A stretch of 64,000 nt of DNA. It comes from Porphyrobacter sp. Lineage in GTDB: Bacteria > Pseudomonadota > Alphaproteobacteria > Sphingomonadales > Sphingomonadaceae. The stretch is taken from the NCBI GenBank assembly GCA_017744315.1, contig JAGIBN010000007.1, positions 118,824 through 182,823 on the forward strand. Reading direction: 5' to 3'. How positions within the stretch are numbered: position 1 is the first letter of the stretch; each line of letters begins with the position of its first letter. Positions 27,415-36,110 of this stretch are shown in pieces. A model generated the notes under the pieces. It was given only the letters and a program-made list of their open reading frames with translations, was not told where the DNA came from and did not search any database. Made by a program: the position numbers and the translations under genes.

Positions 27415-28242
27415 TTATGAGCGCGCGAGCGTCCGGGCAAGCCCGAAGGGCACGATCCTGTTGGCAGCGTCGTGCCCGATGTCGGCCGTGCCGAGGAACG
27501 GAATGCCCGATCGGGCACACCAGTCGCGAGCGATTTCCTCCGCCCCAGTGCCGAACGGACGGTCGTTTTCGGGCACCGCGCTAATCCGCCCGAGCCTGAG
27601 CCCGGCAATCCCGCGCAAGTGTTGCGTCACGTGAAAGAACAAGCGGTCGACGGCGTAGAGATGCTCCGCCACTTCCTCAACCATCACCACATGGTCGGTG
27701 AGGTCGGGCATCAGGTCGGTGCCGCAGAGCATGGCCAGCGTCATCAGGTTGAAGGCGACCGTGGGCTCTCCAACCAGCGCAGGCTCCAGTCCACGCGTGT
27801 CATGCGCCAGCCAGGCGAGCGACCGCTCCACCGCGCCCTCGCCGTTCTCCCGCCGGATATCGACCGGCATCGGCGCATGAACAGGCTGCCCGATGCCTTC
27901 GCGATAGAGCCCGGCCAGCAGATAGCCGGTGTCCGAGTAGCCGAGGTAGGCCTTCTCCCGTGCCGCGCCGTTCATGGCCGCGAGCGCCTGGGCCGCGATC
28001 CGGTTCGCGCCGTAACCGCCCTTGGCGAACCACACGACATCCATGCCGGGATCGTTCGCGCAGTCGAGCAGCGCCGCCAGCCGCACCGCGTCAGGTCCGG
28101 CGAAATGGCCTTCCTCGACGAAGCACTGCTCGTGGAAGTGCAGCTCCAGTCCGGGGAACTCTGATTCCGCCAGCGCCAGGACACGCGTCGCCACGTCGGG
28201 AGTGATCGGCGTCGAGGGCGCACAGATGGCGATACGGGTCAT
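27415..28242 (-). CDS. ldcA: LD-carboxypeptidase (S66 family, LdcA-type)
   Basis: A 275-residue S66 peptidase. The active-site Ser lies in GYSDTGYL, the Glu in VMVEEV and the His in DIGHDAANR, the Ser-Glu-His triad of LdcA. It removes the terminal D-Ala from murein tetrapeptides in the cytoplasm during cell-wall recycling. It is divergent from the Mpl-like ligase across 60 bp; that ligase reuses the tripeptide product, which supports the assignment. The start is the ATG at 28242 (MTRIAICAPS). Confidence 0.9.
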   Translation of the reverse strand: MTRIAICAPSTPITPDVATRVLALAESEFPGLELHFHEQCFVEEGHFAGPDAVRLAALLDCANDPGMDVVWFAKGGYGANRIAAQALAAMNGAAREKAYLGYSDTGYLLAGLYREGIGQPVHAPMPVDIRRENGEGAVERSLAWLAHDTRGLEPALVGEPTVAFNLMTLAMLCGTDLMPDLTDHVVMVEEVAEHLYAVDRLFFHVTQHLRGIAGLRLGRISAVPENDRPFGTGAEEIARDWCARSGIPFLGTADIGHDAANRIVPFGLARTLARS

Positions 28243-28302
28243 CCACGCCACACCTAGCTTTGCGTGTTGTAATGTCGAGGTCTGCCGCATAGCTCATCCC
28301 CC

Positions 28303-29721
28303 ATGACTGCCCCCACGCAACTCACCGCCCATCCCTGGTTCTTCTGCGGCATCGGCGGCTCGGGAATGCTCCCGCTCGCCACGATCCTGAGAGGTCACGG
28401 CGCACAAGTCGCCGGCTCGGACCGCAGCTTCGACCAGGGGCGCACGCCGGAAAAGCGCGCTTGGCTGCAAAGCCAGGGGTTCGAGCTGTTCCCGCAGGAC
28501 GGGAGCGGAGTGACGAGCGCCGACCAGGTCCTGGTCGCTTCAGCCGCGATCGAGGACACCGTGCCCGAGGTGGTCCGCGCCACCGAGCTGGGCTGCCCCC
28601 GGATGACTCGCGCGCAGCTCCTGGCGACCTTGTTCAACGCCGCTGAGCAGGGGATCGCAGTCGGCGGCACCAGCGGCAAATCGACCGTCACGGGAATGCT
28701 CGGATGGATCATGGCCGAAGCGGGTCGCGACCCGACGATCATGAATGGTGCGGTGATGAAGAATTTCGTCTCCGACGCGGTGCCCTTCGCCAGTGCTCGC
28801 GTGGGCGCCGGTCCCGCCTTCGTGTCCGAAGTCGACGAAAGCGACGGTTCGATCGCGCTCTATCGGCCCGAAGTGTCGGTGCTGCTCAACGTCAGCCTCG
28901 ACCACAAAAGCCTGGAGGAGCTGCGCGATCTGTTCGGAGACTTCCTGGCCGCTGCTCCGCACTCGGCGGTCAACTTCGACAACGAAGAAGCTCGACTGCT
29001 CGCGGACAGGGCGCAGGCGCTCATCTCGTTCGGCATTGATGACGAAGACGCGGACATCGGCGTCGAGCCCGGTTCGATCGAGGATACACCGACGAGCATC
29101 GCCGCACTGGTGGTCGACCGTCGCAGCGACGAAGCGCATTCGCTGACTCTCGCCATGCCCGGCCGCCATAACCTGGCCAATGCGCTGGCGGCGATTGCCG
29201 GGGCCGCGGCTGCGGGTGTGCCGGTGCAGAATGCGGTGCAGGCCTTGGCCAGCTTCAAGGGCCTCGCGCGGCGGTTCGACATCATCGGCACCAGCCCGTC
29301 CGGCGTGACCGTGATCGACGACTTCGGCCACAACCCGGAGAAGTGCCGCGCGACCTTGCGGACGCTCAAGGCACATCCCGGCCGGGTGATCGCGTTCTTC
29401 CAGCCCCACGGTTACGGCCCGCTGCGCCAGATGGGGCACGAACTCGCCGAGACCTTCGCCGAGGAACTAGGGCCCGAGGATGTGACCATCCTGTGCGATC
29501 CGGTCTATTTCGGCGGAACGGTCGACCGCTCGGTAGGCAGCGAGCGGATTGTCGGTTTGATCGAGGACGCCGGTGGGCGCGCTGAGTACATCCCGTCGCG
29601 TGAAGGCTGTGGAGCGCGGATCATCGAGATTGCGCGGCCGGGGGACAGGGTCGTGGTGATGGGCGCGCGGGATGACACGCTGACTGTGTTTGCGGGGGAG
29701 TTGCTCGGACAGCTCCGCTAG
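28303..29721 (+). CDS. mpl: Mpl-like murein peptide ligase (Mur ligase family)
   Basis: A 472-residue Mur ligase. The N-terminal Rossmann has GIGGSGMLPLA, the ATP P-loop is GGTSGKST (about 122), and the central domain shows SEVDESDGS and NVSLDHK. The C-terminal domain has IDDFGHNPEK. These features match the MurC/Mpl branch. Mpl attaches recycled tripeptide to UDP-MurNAc. MurC cannot be fully excluded, but pairing with ldcA and separation from a mur cluster favour Mpl. Confidence 0.8.
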   Translation: MTAPTQLTAHPWFFCGIGGSGMLPLATILRGHGAQVAGSDRSFDQGRTPEKRAWLQSQGFELFPQDGSGVTSADQVLVASAAIEDTVPEVVRATELGCPRMTRAQLLATLFNAAEQGIAVGGTSGKSTVTGMLGWIMAEAGRDPTIMNGAVMKNFVSDAVPFASARVGAGPAFVSEVDESDGSIALYRPEVSVLLNVSLDHKSLEELRDLFGDFLAAAPHSAVNFDNEEARLLADRAQALISFGIDDEDADIGVEPGSIEDTPTSIAALVVDRRSDEAHSLTLAMPGRHNLANALAAIAGAAAAGVPVQNAVQALASFKGLARRFDIIGTSPSGVTVIDDFGHNPEKCRATLRTLKAHPGRVIAFFQPHGYGPLRQMGHELAETFAEELGPEDVTILCDPVYFGGTVDRSVGSERIVGLIEDAGGRAEYIPSREGCGARIIEIARPGDRVVVMGARDDTLTVFAGELLGQLR

Positions 29722-29725
29722 CGCC

Positions 29726-29861
29726 AATCCTCCCTGTCGCGCAGCGATGGGGAGGTGGCAGCCGCGTAGCGGCTGACGGAGGGGCTAGTGGCACGACGCC
29801 AGCCCCTCCACCACGCTTCGCGCGGTCCCCCTCCCCATGAGCTTCGCTCACAGGGAGGATT
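29726..29861. repeat. Long imperfect intergenic palindrome
   Basis: Starts AATCCTCCCTGT and ends with its complement ACAGGGAGGATT. Inner arms contain GATGGGGAGGTGG against CCCTCCCCATG, and GGAGGGGCT against AGCCCCTCC. It fills the space between mpl and the convergent hypothetical gene, and may end both transcripts. It looks like a dispersed palindromic repeat; I see only this copy in the window. Confidence 0.75.
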
Positions 29862-29876
29862 TCAGGTCCCGAAGCC

Positions 29877-30650
29877 TCAGTCCTCCAGCCCTTCAAACGG
29901 ATCGCCCAGGTCCATGACCGGCCGCCCCTCAGCGTCGGCGCCGTCACGGTTGTTTTCCTGGCAGACGTATTCGCGCATCTCCCAGCCGGGCTCGAGCTTG
30001 TAGTTCTGCACCATCACGTAAGGCTCGGCGAAGATCGCTGGGTCGGTGATGGTGATCTCGTCCACCAGATGGTCCGCCGCCACGCGGGTGATGCGTTCGC
30101 GGAAGCGGGTGTTCTCGGTGGCATGGAGGCCAGGCACCACGCTAACCGCCGGGTTCACTCCGATTGTCTCGACCACCAGCGTGTCACCCTCCCAATGGCC
30201 GACGGAGTGGCCGTTGTAAGCCGGATCCGGATCCTCTGGCAGCGGCCGCCCGTCGACATAGACACGGCGGACCTGGCTGTAGGTTTCGATCAGGATGTTC
30301 ACGCGGCCCGGCGAGTAAGTGAACTCGATCGGATAGGGCAGCCGCATGATGCCCGGCATGCCGTTGGGCACGCAGTTGGCGGCCTGGGTCTGGAGGTTCT
30401 CGCCGCGCGCCTTGCCGGCTTCGAAATCGGCGGCCAACTTCTGACCCTCCGGCGTGAGCTTGGGCGGAGTGGCAGTTGTGCGCGAGGCCGAAGACACACC
30501 GGGGGACCAGATGCCGCTCCAGTCGGGCCAGGAGGTCACCTCGGCATAATCCGAAGCGCGGCCAGCCGCTTCCTGAGCCAAAGCCGGAGCCGCCGCCACG
30601 CTGGACAGCGCGGCCGCCAGACAGAACCAATTCAACGATTTCGAACGCAT
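29877..30650 (-). CDS. Secreted protein of unknown function
   Basis: A 257-residue protein with a signal peptide ending in APALAQ. The mature part contains SWPDWSGIWSPG, NCVPNGMPGIMRLPYPIEF and GHWEGDTLVVETIGVN. These phrases recur in a family of periplasmic proteins common in sphingomonads and acidobacteria; no biochemical function is established. It is downstream on the same strand as the BamA-like gene, 41 bp away, so the two may be co-transcribed. Confidence 0.75.
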   Translation of the reverse strand: MRSKSLNWFCLAAALSSVAAAPALAQEAAGRASDYAEVTSWPDWSGIWSPGVSSASRTTATPPKLTPEGQKLAADFEAGKARGENLQTQAANCVPNGMPGIMRLPYPIEFTYSPGRVNILIETYSQVRRVYVDGRPLPEDPDPAYNGHSVGHWEGDTLVVETIGVNPAVSVVPGLHATENTRFRERITRVAADHLVDEITITDPAIFAEPYVMVQNYKLEPGWEMREYVCQENNRDGADAEGRPVMDLGDPFEGLED

Positions 30651-30691
30651 ACCTACTCCCGGGAATCTCTCTCCCGGTCAGTTAGGCTAAA

Positions 30692-31897
30692 CTAGAACGC
30701 CTCGCCAATACCCAGGTACACCCCGTGGTCGTTCTTGCCGACCGCGAGGTCGAGCCGCAGGTGGACGTCGTTGTTCTTGAACGGAAGGTAGCGCACGCCA
30801 AGGCCGCTCGCGGGGAGGAAATTGCTGTCGCTGAACAGGTCACCGACTGAGGTGGAGATGCCGCCGATCCCCATGAACGCCACCCCGCCCCAGCGCTTGG
30901 TGAACTGGTGACGAACCTCCCCCTGGATCGACCAGGCGGCGCGGTCGCGGTAGCGGCCTGTCACGTAGCCCCTGAGGTCGGCGCTCGCACCGAACAGGCA
31001 GAGATTATAATAGGGTACATCGCCGTTCGCCGAACAGACCATCGCGCTCCCCGCCATGACCGTGTCGTCGTCGGTGCGGAAATAGGCGCTCCCTTCCGCG
31101 GTCAGCTTGTTGTGCTTGAAGGTTGAGCCGAGCGCGTCGAAACCGAACACCCATACTGCGAGGAACTGCATGCCCTTGGTCGGCTGGGTGTGACTGTCGG
31201 TGGTGTCGTACTGGAACACCGGCCCCACCACCGACAACGTGCTTTCCATCTGGTCGACGGGCGGCGGCGGAGTCAGCGATGGCGGATCTTCGCTATCCTC
31301 ATCGACATGCGGAGCGGCGCTATGGGTGCCTAGCTGATAGCGCGCGCCAAGATATCCATGCGGGAAGATCCTGCGGCTGGCCGTGGCCTTTATGTTGAAC
31401 TGCTGATCCTCGAGCATCAGCGCATCGTTCCGGTCGCCATCATCGGCGCCGATGCCGTAGAACTTGGTGAACTGGTCCATGTACGAAATGCTGGCGGTAA
31501 GCCGGAAGCCATCGTCGCCGGACGACATCTTGTGAAACGCCGCGATCCCCTTGCTGCCGCGCGTGGTCCACACGATCCCGCCGCCGGTCATCCACTGGTT
31601 CGGCGAGCCATTGGGGTTGTAGAACGCGACCACGCCGCCGGCGATGCCGGCCCCGGTCGTCGGGGTCGAGAAAGGAACGGGAGCGAAGAGAAGGTCGACG
31701 TCCTTCTTCTTTTTCTCCTTCCCTTCCCCGTCAGTCTCCCATTCCACCTCGACCGGCGGCGGCTCCTCCGATGCCGCGGCTTCGGGCAAGGCCTGTTGCG
31801 ATCCGGTCTCGACCTGGGCCGTCGCGGGTCGCGCAAGCAGACAGGTCACCCCGAGCGCAACGCCTAGCGTTTTGGAATACCGGCACGACAGCGGCAT
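30692..31897 (-). CDS. BamA/TamA-type outer membrane beta-barrel without POTRA domains
   Basis: A 401-residue protein with a signal peptide (cleavage near ATAQ) and an acidic/Lys-rich linker. The barrel of alternating strands ends in LGIGEAF, with a terminal Phe as recognised by the BAM machinery. The C-terminal part (VRHQFTKRWGGVAFMGIGGI, SGLGVRYLP) resembles the Omp85/surface-antigen D15 barrel. No POTRA repeats fit in the N-terminal ~70 residues, unlike BamA or TamA. It is probably an outer membrane channel or patatin-less D15 homologue. Confidence 0.75.
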   Translation of the reverse strand: MPLSCRYSKTLGVALGVTCLLARPATAQVETGSQQALPEAAASEEPPPVEVEWETDGEGKEKKKKDVDLLFAPVPFSTPTTGAGIAGGVVAFYNPNGSPNQWMTGGGIVWTTRGSKGIAAFHKMSSGDDGFRLTASISYMDQFTKFYGIGADDGDRNDALMLEDQQFNIKATASRRIFPHGYLGARYQLGTHSAAPHVDEDSEDPPSLTPPPPVDQMESTLSVVGPVFQYDTTDSHTQPTKGMQFLAVWVFGFDALGSTFKHNKLTAEGSAYFRTDDDTVMAGSAMVCSANGDVPYYNLCLFGASADLRGYVTGRYRDRAAWSIQGEVRHQFTKRWGGVAFMGIGGISTSVGDLFSDSNFLPASGLGVRYLPFKNNDVHLRLDLAVGKNDHGVYLGIGEAF

Positions 31898-31991
31898 GGC
31901 TCACCTTGAGAGGTTGGCTGGCGAGATCATGCTAATCCCGCCAAGTCCCTCCGCCATCGGGAGTTACCCGAGTATCGGGACGGTAGCCCCC

Positions 31992-32432
31992 TCAGCCAAC
32001 ACCGCTGCGTCGGGCGGGCGCGACATCGGGCGGCGGCATCTTTGCGAATGTGGGCAGGTCTGCCGGGAGTGAATGCCAGGAAGGGGCCGAACTAACGTAG
32101 ACATGCATTTGCGGGGCCAGATCCGAATAATCGTCAAAAGCGCCCACCTTGATCGTCAAGAACGGCGCGCTCGCAGGCACGCTCCACAACGGGGTGCCAC
32201 AATTCCCGCAGAAAGCACGAGTGACGTCCTCGCCGCTTTCACCGGGGCGATGATACAGCTTCGGCTCCCCCTGGGTCACTTCCACAGTGCCTTTGGGTGC
32301 GAGTGCGACGTAGTTTGGCCCACCCCCCGCCAGCTTTTGGCAATCGGTGCAGTGGCAAGCTCCGGCACCCAGCAACGGAGCGTCGATACTGAAACGAATG
32401 GCGCCGCAAGCGCAGCCTCCTTCGCGATGCAT
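31992..32432 (-). CDS. GFA-family zinc protein
   Basis: A 146-residue protein of the glutathione-dependent formaldehyde-activating (GFA) family. Zinc-binding motifs are GGCACGAIRF (CxC), CHCTDCQ and CGNCGTPLW. Most members are not true formaldehyde enzymes, so only the fold is claimed. The start is ATG 32432 with AAGGAG about 9 bases upstream. It is divergent from a YafY-type regulator whose operator lies between them. Confidence 0.85.
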   Translation of the reverse strand: MHREGGCACGAIRFSIDAPLLGAGACHCTDCQKLAGGGPNYVALAPKGTVEVTQGEPKLYHRPGESGEDVTRAFCGNCGTPLWSVPASAPFLTIKVGAFDDYSDLAPQMHVYVSSAPSWHSLPADLPTFAKMPPPDVAPARRSGVG

Positions 32433-32469
32433 TATAATTCTCCTTGGTCGTGAAAGGACCAATTGCCAC

Positions 32470-32500
32470 AGGCCTGCTGCCACCGTTATGGCAGCAGCCT
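32470..32500. promoter_or_regulatory. Candidate operator of the YafY regulator
   Basis: Inverted repeat AGGCCTGCTGCCA / TGGCAGCAGCCT with one bulged C and a 6-base spacer. It lies 14 bp before the regulator's ATG and 38 bp before the divergent GFA gene, so one site could control both. Confidence 0.55.
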
Positions 32501-32514
32501 GTCAGGAGGACGCC

Positions 32515-33234
32515 ATGCGGCGGACGGAACGGCTTTTCCGGATCATACAAACCTTGCGAAGCGCCCAGAGGCCGCTGACCGGTCGGGAGCTGGCGGACGA
32601 ACTCGAGGTGTCGCTACGTACGCTCTATCGCGACATTGCCGAGCTCATCGCCCAGCGCGTGCCGGTGCGCGGCGAGGCAGGCCTGGGGTATGTGCTCGAC
32701 AGGGGGTATGACCTGCCGCCCCTCATGCTCACGCCCGACGAACTGGAGGCCGCGGTGCTCGGAGCCAGCTGGGTCGCGGCGCGCGGCGATCCGCAGCTGG
32801 CGCAGGGGGCACGCGATCTCGTTGCCAAGTTGACGGCCGTGGTGCCGGAGGCGCTGCGTCCCATTGTGCTGGATGCCGGATTGAAGCCGATGAGCCTGGC
32901 CCGGCAGCCTATGGAGCACATAGACGTTGCCGCGTTGCGACATGCCATTCGCGATCGGGTGAAGCTTGCGATCGCCTACGCCGATGCTCAGGGCCTCGTG
33001 ACCGAACGCGTGGTCTGGCCCCTCCTTATCGCTTACCTGGAAGAAGTGCGCATTCTCGTGGCCTGGTGCGAGACGCGGCAGGACTTCCGCCACTTCCGCA
33101 CCGACCGCCTGGCCCGCATTACCGCGACAGGTTCGCGGTTCCCCGGGTCTCGCAACCAGTTGATGAAGGACTGGAAAGCGCAATTGACGGATAAGCGGCG
33201 CGATCGCGGCGCCCTGCAACCTCCAACTGTCTAA
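32515..33234 (+). CDS. YafY/DeoR-type transcriptional regulator with WYL-like domain
   Basis: A 239-residue regulator. The N-terminal HTH_11 (RRTERLFRIIQTLRSAQRPL, ADELEVSLRTLYRDI) is followed by a WYL-type ligand domain (about 140-230). The classical W-Y-L residues are poorly kept (PLLIAYLEEVRILVAWCE). ATG 32515 has CAGGAGG at good spacing. Such regulators often control the divergent neighbour, here the GFA gene. Confidence 0.88.
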   Translation: MRRTERLFRIIQTLRSAQRPLTGRELADELEVSLRTLYRDIAELIAQRVPVRGEAGLGYVLDRGYDLPPLMLTPDELEAAVLGASWVAARGDPQLAQGARDLVAKLTAVVPEALRPIVLDAGLKPMSLARQPMEHIDVAALRHAIRDRVKLAIAYADAQGLVTERVVWPLLIAYLEEVRILVAWCETRQDFRHFRTDRLARITATGSRFPGSRNQLMKDWKAQLTDKRRDRGALQPPTV

Positions 33235-33402
33235 CGAACCCGATGAGGGCAGGAAGGAAGTCCGCAGCGAATGGACCGACATCGAAGCTCAGCCCGGCGC
33301 TGAACGGCAAAGACGCGTGGAAAGCCCTCAGCACCAACCCTATTGTCTTCCTCTATTGCCAAATCGACGATAGCCATGCGGTTGGGCAATCAGGGGGATC
33401 TC

Positions 33403-33681
33403 ATGTCACTGTTGCGCGCTTTCAATTTGATTGCACCTCTCGTTGTGCTGACGTCTCTCACCGCCTGCGACTCACAAGCCGAAAGGCGGGCTGCCGAAAT
33501 CCAGGAGACATCCGAAAAGCTCGACGCACTCCGCCAGGATGCCAATGAGATCGCCGATCGAAACAAGGCCGCGGAACAGGCAGCGCTGTTAGATGATCAG
33601 CGTGAAGACCCCAACGCCGACCAGGACGTAAACGCCGTTAGCCCCCAATATCCTGACGCCGTCACCTACATACCGGATTAA
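33403..33681 (+). CDS. Small lipoprotein of unknown function
   Basis: A 92-residue protein with a signal peptide and lipobox LTAC (Cys about 22). A charged helical segment (AERRAAEIQETSEKLDALRQ) and an acidic tail (DDQREDPNADQDVN) follow. An AGGGGGA RBS lies just before ATG 33403. It is probably a periplasmic or outer membrane lipoprotein; I recognise no family. Confidence 0.65.
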   Translation: MSLLRAFNLIAPLVVLTSLTACDSQAERRAAEIQETSEKLDALRQDANEIADRNKAAEQAALLDDQREDPNADQDVNAVSPQYPDAVTYIPD

Positions 33682-33750
33682 CCCTGAGACGGCAGCGTCT
33701 CAAAGCGGCGCGTCGCTGTCCGCACTCAGGCGTTGCCGCGATGGCCGCCT

Positions 33751-35229
33751 CTATTGCGCGCCGGGTGGAAGAGGGCGGTAGTTCATCGTCGCGATCGTGC
33801 CGTCCGGAGCGAGCACGATCGTGTAGACCGCTGCACCGTTGGCGAAATCTGCGCGATAGGAGTCGAAATCCTGAAGCGTGACTTTCGTGAAATTCAGCGA
33901 GCGTAGCGGCCCGAGGTTTTTGTATATCTTCTGTAGCTCCGGGAGCATGGCGCGCGTCATTTCGGCACCGAGCGGCGACATCGTCGAGTAATCCGGCGTC
34001 CCCGCCGTGATGTCCGCAATGAACTTGCGCAGGGCAGCCTCGGTGCCCGGCCGCGGTGTCGAGCGCGGCGCAGGCGGCACGTCGGACGTCAGCGCAGCGA
34101 TGATCCGCCGCTCGACGACGGAGCCCGGCATCGCCTCGCTGTTCGAGATCACCGCGATGCGCAAGCCGCTGTCGGGAAGCCAGCTCAGCACGCCGCCAAA
34201 GCCGTTTATGCCGCCGCCGTGCGAGATCACGCGCTGACCGTCGAGACGATCGACCATCAGCCCGAACCCGTAGAGCCCGGTGCTCTGCTCCATCTGCACT
34301 GGTGAGGCGATCATCTGTTCGAACGAGGCGGGGCGGATCGCACGTCCGTTTGTCAGGGCGATCTGCCAACGCACCAAGTCCCCGGCGCTCGAGACCAGCG
34401 CGCCGCCGGCGCCGGGCGTGTTCATGCTGATCGCCGCGTCATTGGCGTGCGCGCCGGTGTTCGAGTTGAAGGAATAGCCTTGCGCCCGATGGGGAATGAT
34501 CTCGCTCTCCGAGCCATAGCGCGTGTGCGTCAGGCCGAGCGGGGTGAAAAACTCGTCCTGCATGAACGCGGCGTAGGGCCGGCCGCTCACCTTGGCGATG
34601 ACCATTCCCAACAGGTAGTAGTTGGTGTTCGAATAGCGCCAGCCCGCCCCCGGCTCGAAATTGAACGGCTTGCCGGACACCAGCTGCAGCAGCTCGGCGT
34701 CGCTCACGTCGATCAGCGACAACCTTCCGAAGAAGCCGGGCTGCATCGTATATTCAGGGACGCCCGAAGTGTGATTGAGCATCTGCCTGATCGTCACCAC
34801 GCGCCCGCCGGTGTCGAACTCTGGCACATATCGGCTCAACGGATCATCGAGGCCGAGCTTGCCCTGCTCGGCAAGCTTCAGGATCGCCGCTGCGGTGAAC
34901 TGCTTGGTCATCGAGCCGATGCGGAAGATCGTGCTCGCATCGACCGGCGAATTCCACTCGAGATCGGCGATGCCGTAGCCGCGCTCGACAACCAGGCGGT
35001 CGCCACGCGCCACCGCCACCGACAGGCCGACGAACTCGGGGTTGGTCATGATCTCGTCGATCACTGCGCCAACGCGGCGCTCCACTTCGGCATCGCTGAG
35101 TCTGGCAAAGACCTGTGCTTCCGGGGAAGGCGCGGCTTGCTGCGCCTGAAACGACACCTGCGCCCGCGCGGGCATGTTCGCAACCAGAGCGCCGGCCGCC
35201 AGCGCCATCGAAAAACGGCTCACTCTCAT
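33751..35229 (-). CDS. Class C beta-lactamase-related serine hydrolase
   Basis: A 492-residue secreted protein (signal peptide to MPARAQ). The penicillin-binding-type catalytic motifs are all present: SMTK (SxxK), YSNTNYYLLG (YxN) and HGGGINGFGG (HxG). The C-terminal extra domain (about 380-490) is typical of esterase/peptidase-like members. It probably acts in the periplasm on esters or D-amino-acid peptides; true beta-lactamase activity is not implied. Upstream lies a truncated BlaI-like reading frame plus intact BlaI-type operators, suggesting it was, or still is, part of a BlaI regulon. Confidence 0.88.
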   Translation of the reverse strand: MRVSRFSMALAAGALVANMPARAQVSFQAQQAAPSPEAQVFARLSDAEVERRVGAVIDEIMTNPEFVGLSVAVARGDRLVVERGYGIADLEWNSPVDASTIFRIGSMTKQFTAAAILKLAEQGKLGLDDPLSRYVPEFDTGGRVVTIRQMLNHTSGVPEYTMQPGFFGRLSLIDVSDAELLQLVSGKPFNFEPGAGWRYSNTNYYLLGMVIAKVSGRPYAAFMQDEFFTPLGLTHTRYGSESEIIPHRAQGYSFNSNTGAHANDAAISMNTPGAGGALVSSAGDLVRWQIALTNGRAIRPASFEQMIASPVQMEQSTGLYGFGLMVDRLDGQRVISHGGGINGFGGVLSWLPDSGLRIAVISNSEAMPGSVVERRIIAALTSDVPPAPRSTPRPGTEAALRKFIADITAGTPDYSTMSPLGAEMTRAMLPELQKIYKNLGPLRSLNFTKVTLQDFDSYRADFANGAAVYTIVLAPDGTIATMNYRPLPPGAQ

Positions 35230-35231
35230 CC

Positions 35232-35306
35232 CTATCGCCCCCCTTCGTCGCGGTCGTAGAGTAGGTCGATGATCTCGCGTTCGCGCGGCGACAACTTCTG
35301 CACCAT
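35232..35306 (-). pseudogene. 24-codon remnant of a BlaI/MecI/CopY-family repressor
   Basis: A tiny frame (ATG 35306 to TAG 35232) encodes MVQKLSPREREIIDLLYDRD and four more residues. It matches the first helix of BlaI-family repressors, which normally continue for ~120 residues; here everything after helix 1 is gone. GGAGGGG precedes its ATG, so it may still be translated, and its stop lies 3 bp before the hydrolase start. The intact operators just upstream support this reading. It could instead be a leader peptide. Confidence 0.6.
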
Positions 35307-35324
35307 CGGCCCCTCCACCTATCT

Positions 35325-35354
35325 GCTACATTTGTAGCGTGCCACAAATGTAGC
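35325..35354. promoter_or_regulatory. Tandem BlaI-type operators
   Basis: Perfect palindrome GCTACATTTGTAGC (35325-35338) followed by the near-palindrome GCCACAAATGTAGC (35341-35354). Both contain the TACAnnTGTA-like core of BlaI/MecI operators, upstream of the repressor remnant and the serine hydrolase. Confidence 0.7.
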
Positions 35355-35546
35355 GCACCTGCAATGGGTTTAGGGGCGCCCCTGCCCAGTGACTGCTTAG
35401 CTAGCAGGTGCAGCTTGTTGGGTGACTTGGATGGTCGCGAAGCGGACGTTCAACCATGCTACTGCGAATCCGCAAAGGTCGTTTGCAGTCAGTCCGCTAT
35501 ACGTTGCGATGACCTCGCGGTTTTCCGCCTAACGATCCGACGCGCC

Positions 35547-36044
35547 TCAACGAACCCGATAGAAGCGTATCTTCACCGCGGGGCCAGCCGACGGTGGCGC
35601 CGGTTCGAGGGTTCCGACGAAAGCCGCTTGGCTGAGCCATTCGTACTTGCCCCGCGGCGCCTCGAACACCGGATGGGTGCGGACCGGCTTCATCGCTCCG
35701 CCCTCGCCCGTGCAGATCACACCCGTGTTCACGACATTGATGACAACGCCATCGTCGGTCTTGAGGAAGTAGTCGGCCTTTACCTCGTTGCAGCCGTCCG
35801 CCCGGCGCAGCTGGTAATCCCAGCCTCCCGGTACGATCGTGCCCTTGATCGCCGGGCCCTCGAAGGTTCCACCGGTGATGGGGATGATTATCCGACCGCC
35901 CAGGGCCGTGTCGCCCGGAACGGTAACCTCGCCGAGAGTGACCGTTTCCTCGAACACGAATTCGAGCGTGGGCGCCTCCTGCGCCAGGGCGGGAAACGCC
36001 GCCAGGCCGCTCGACAGTCCTGCCAATGTCAGTGCAACTCTCAT
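35547..36044 (-). CDS. DUF3237 (UPF0311) family secreted protein
   Basis: A 165-residue protein with a signal peptide (to ALAQ). The DUF3237 core is visible as GGRIIIPITGGTFEGPAIKG, GGWDYQLRRADG and ADYFLKTDDGVVI. The family forms small beta-barrels with no settled function. Start ATG 36044 follows GGGGAGGGG. It stands alone between the serine hydrolase and a VTT-domain membrane protein. Confidence 0.82.
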   Translation of the reverse strand: MRVALTLAGLSSGLAAFPALAQEAPTLEFVFEETVTLGEVTVPGDTALGGRIIIPITGGTFEGPAIKGTIVPGGWDYQLRRADGCNEVKADYFLKTDDGVVINVVNTGVICTGEGGAMKPVRTHPVFEAPRGKYEWLSQAAFVGTLEPAPPSAGPAVKIRFYRVR

Positions 36045-36110
36045 TCGCCCCTCCCCTGTCGTTGGGAAGAGGCTACCAGCAGAGGTCACAGGAACAACTG
36101 GGAATTGCGC

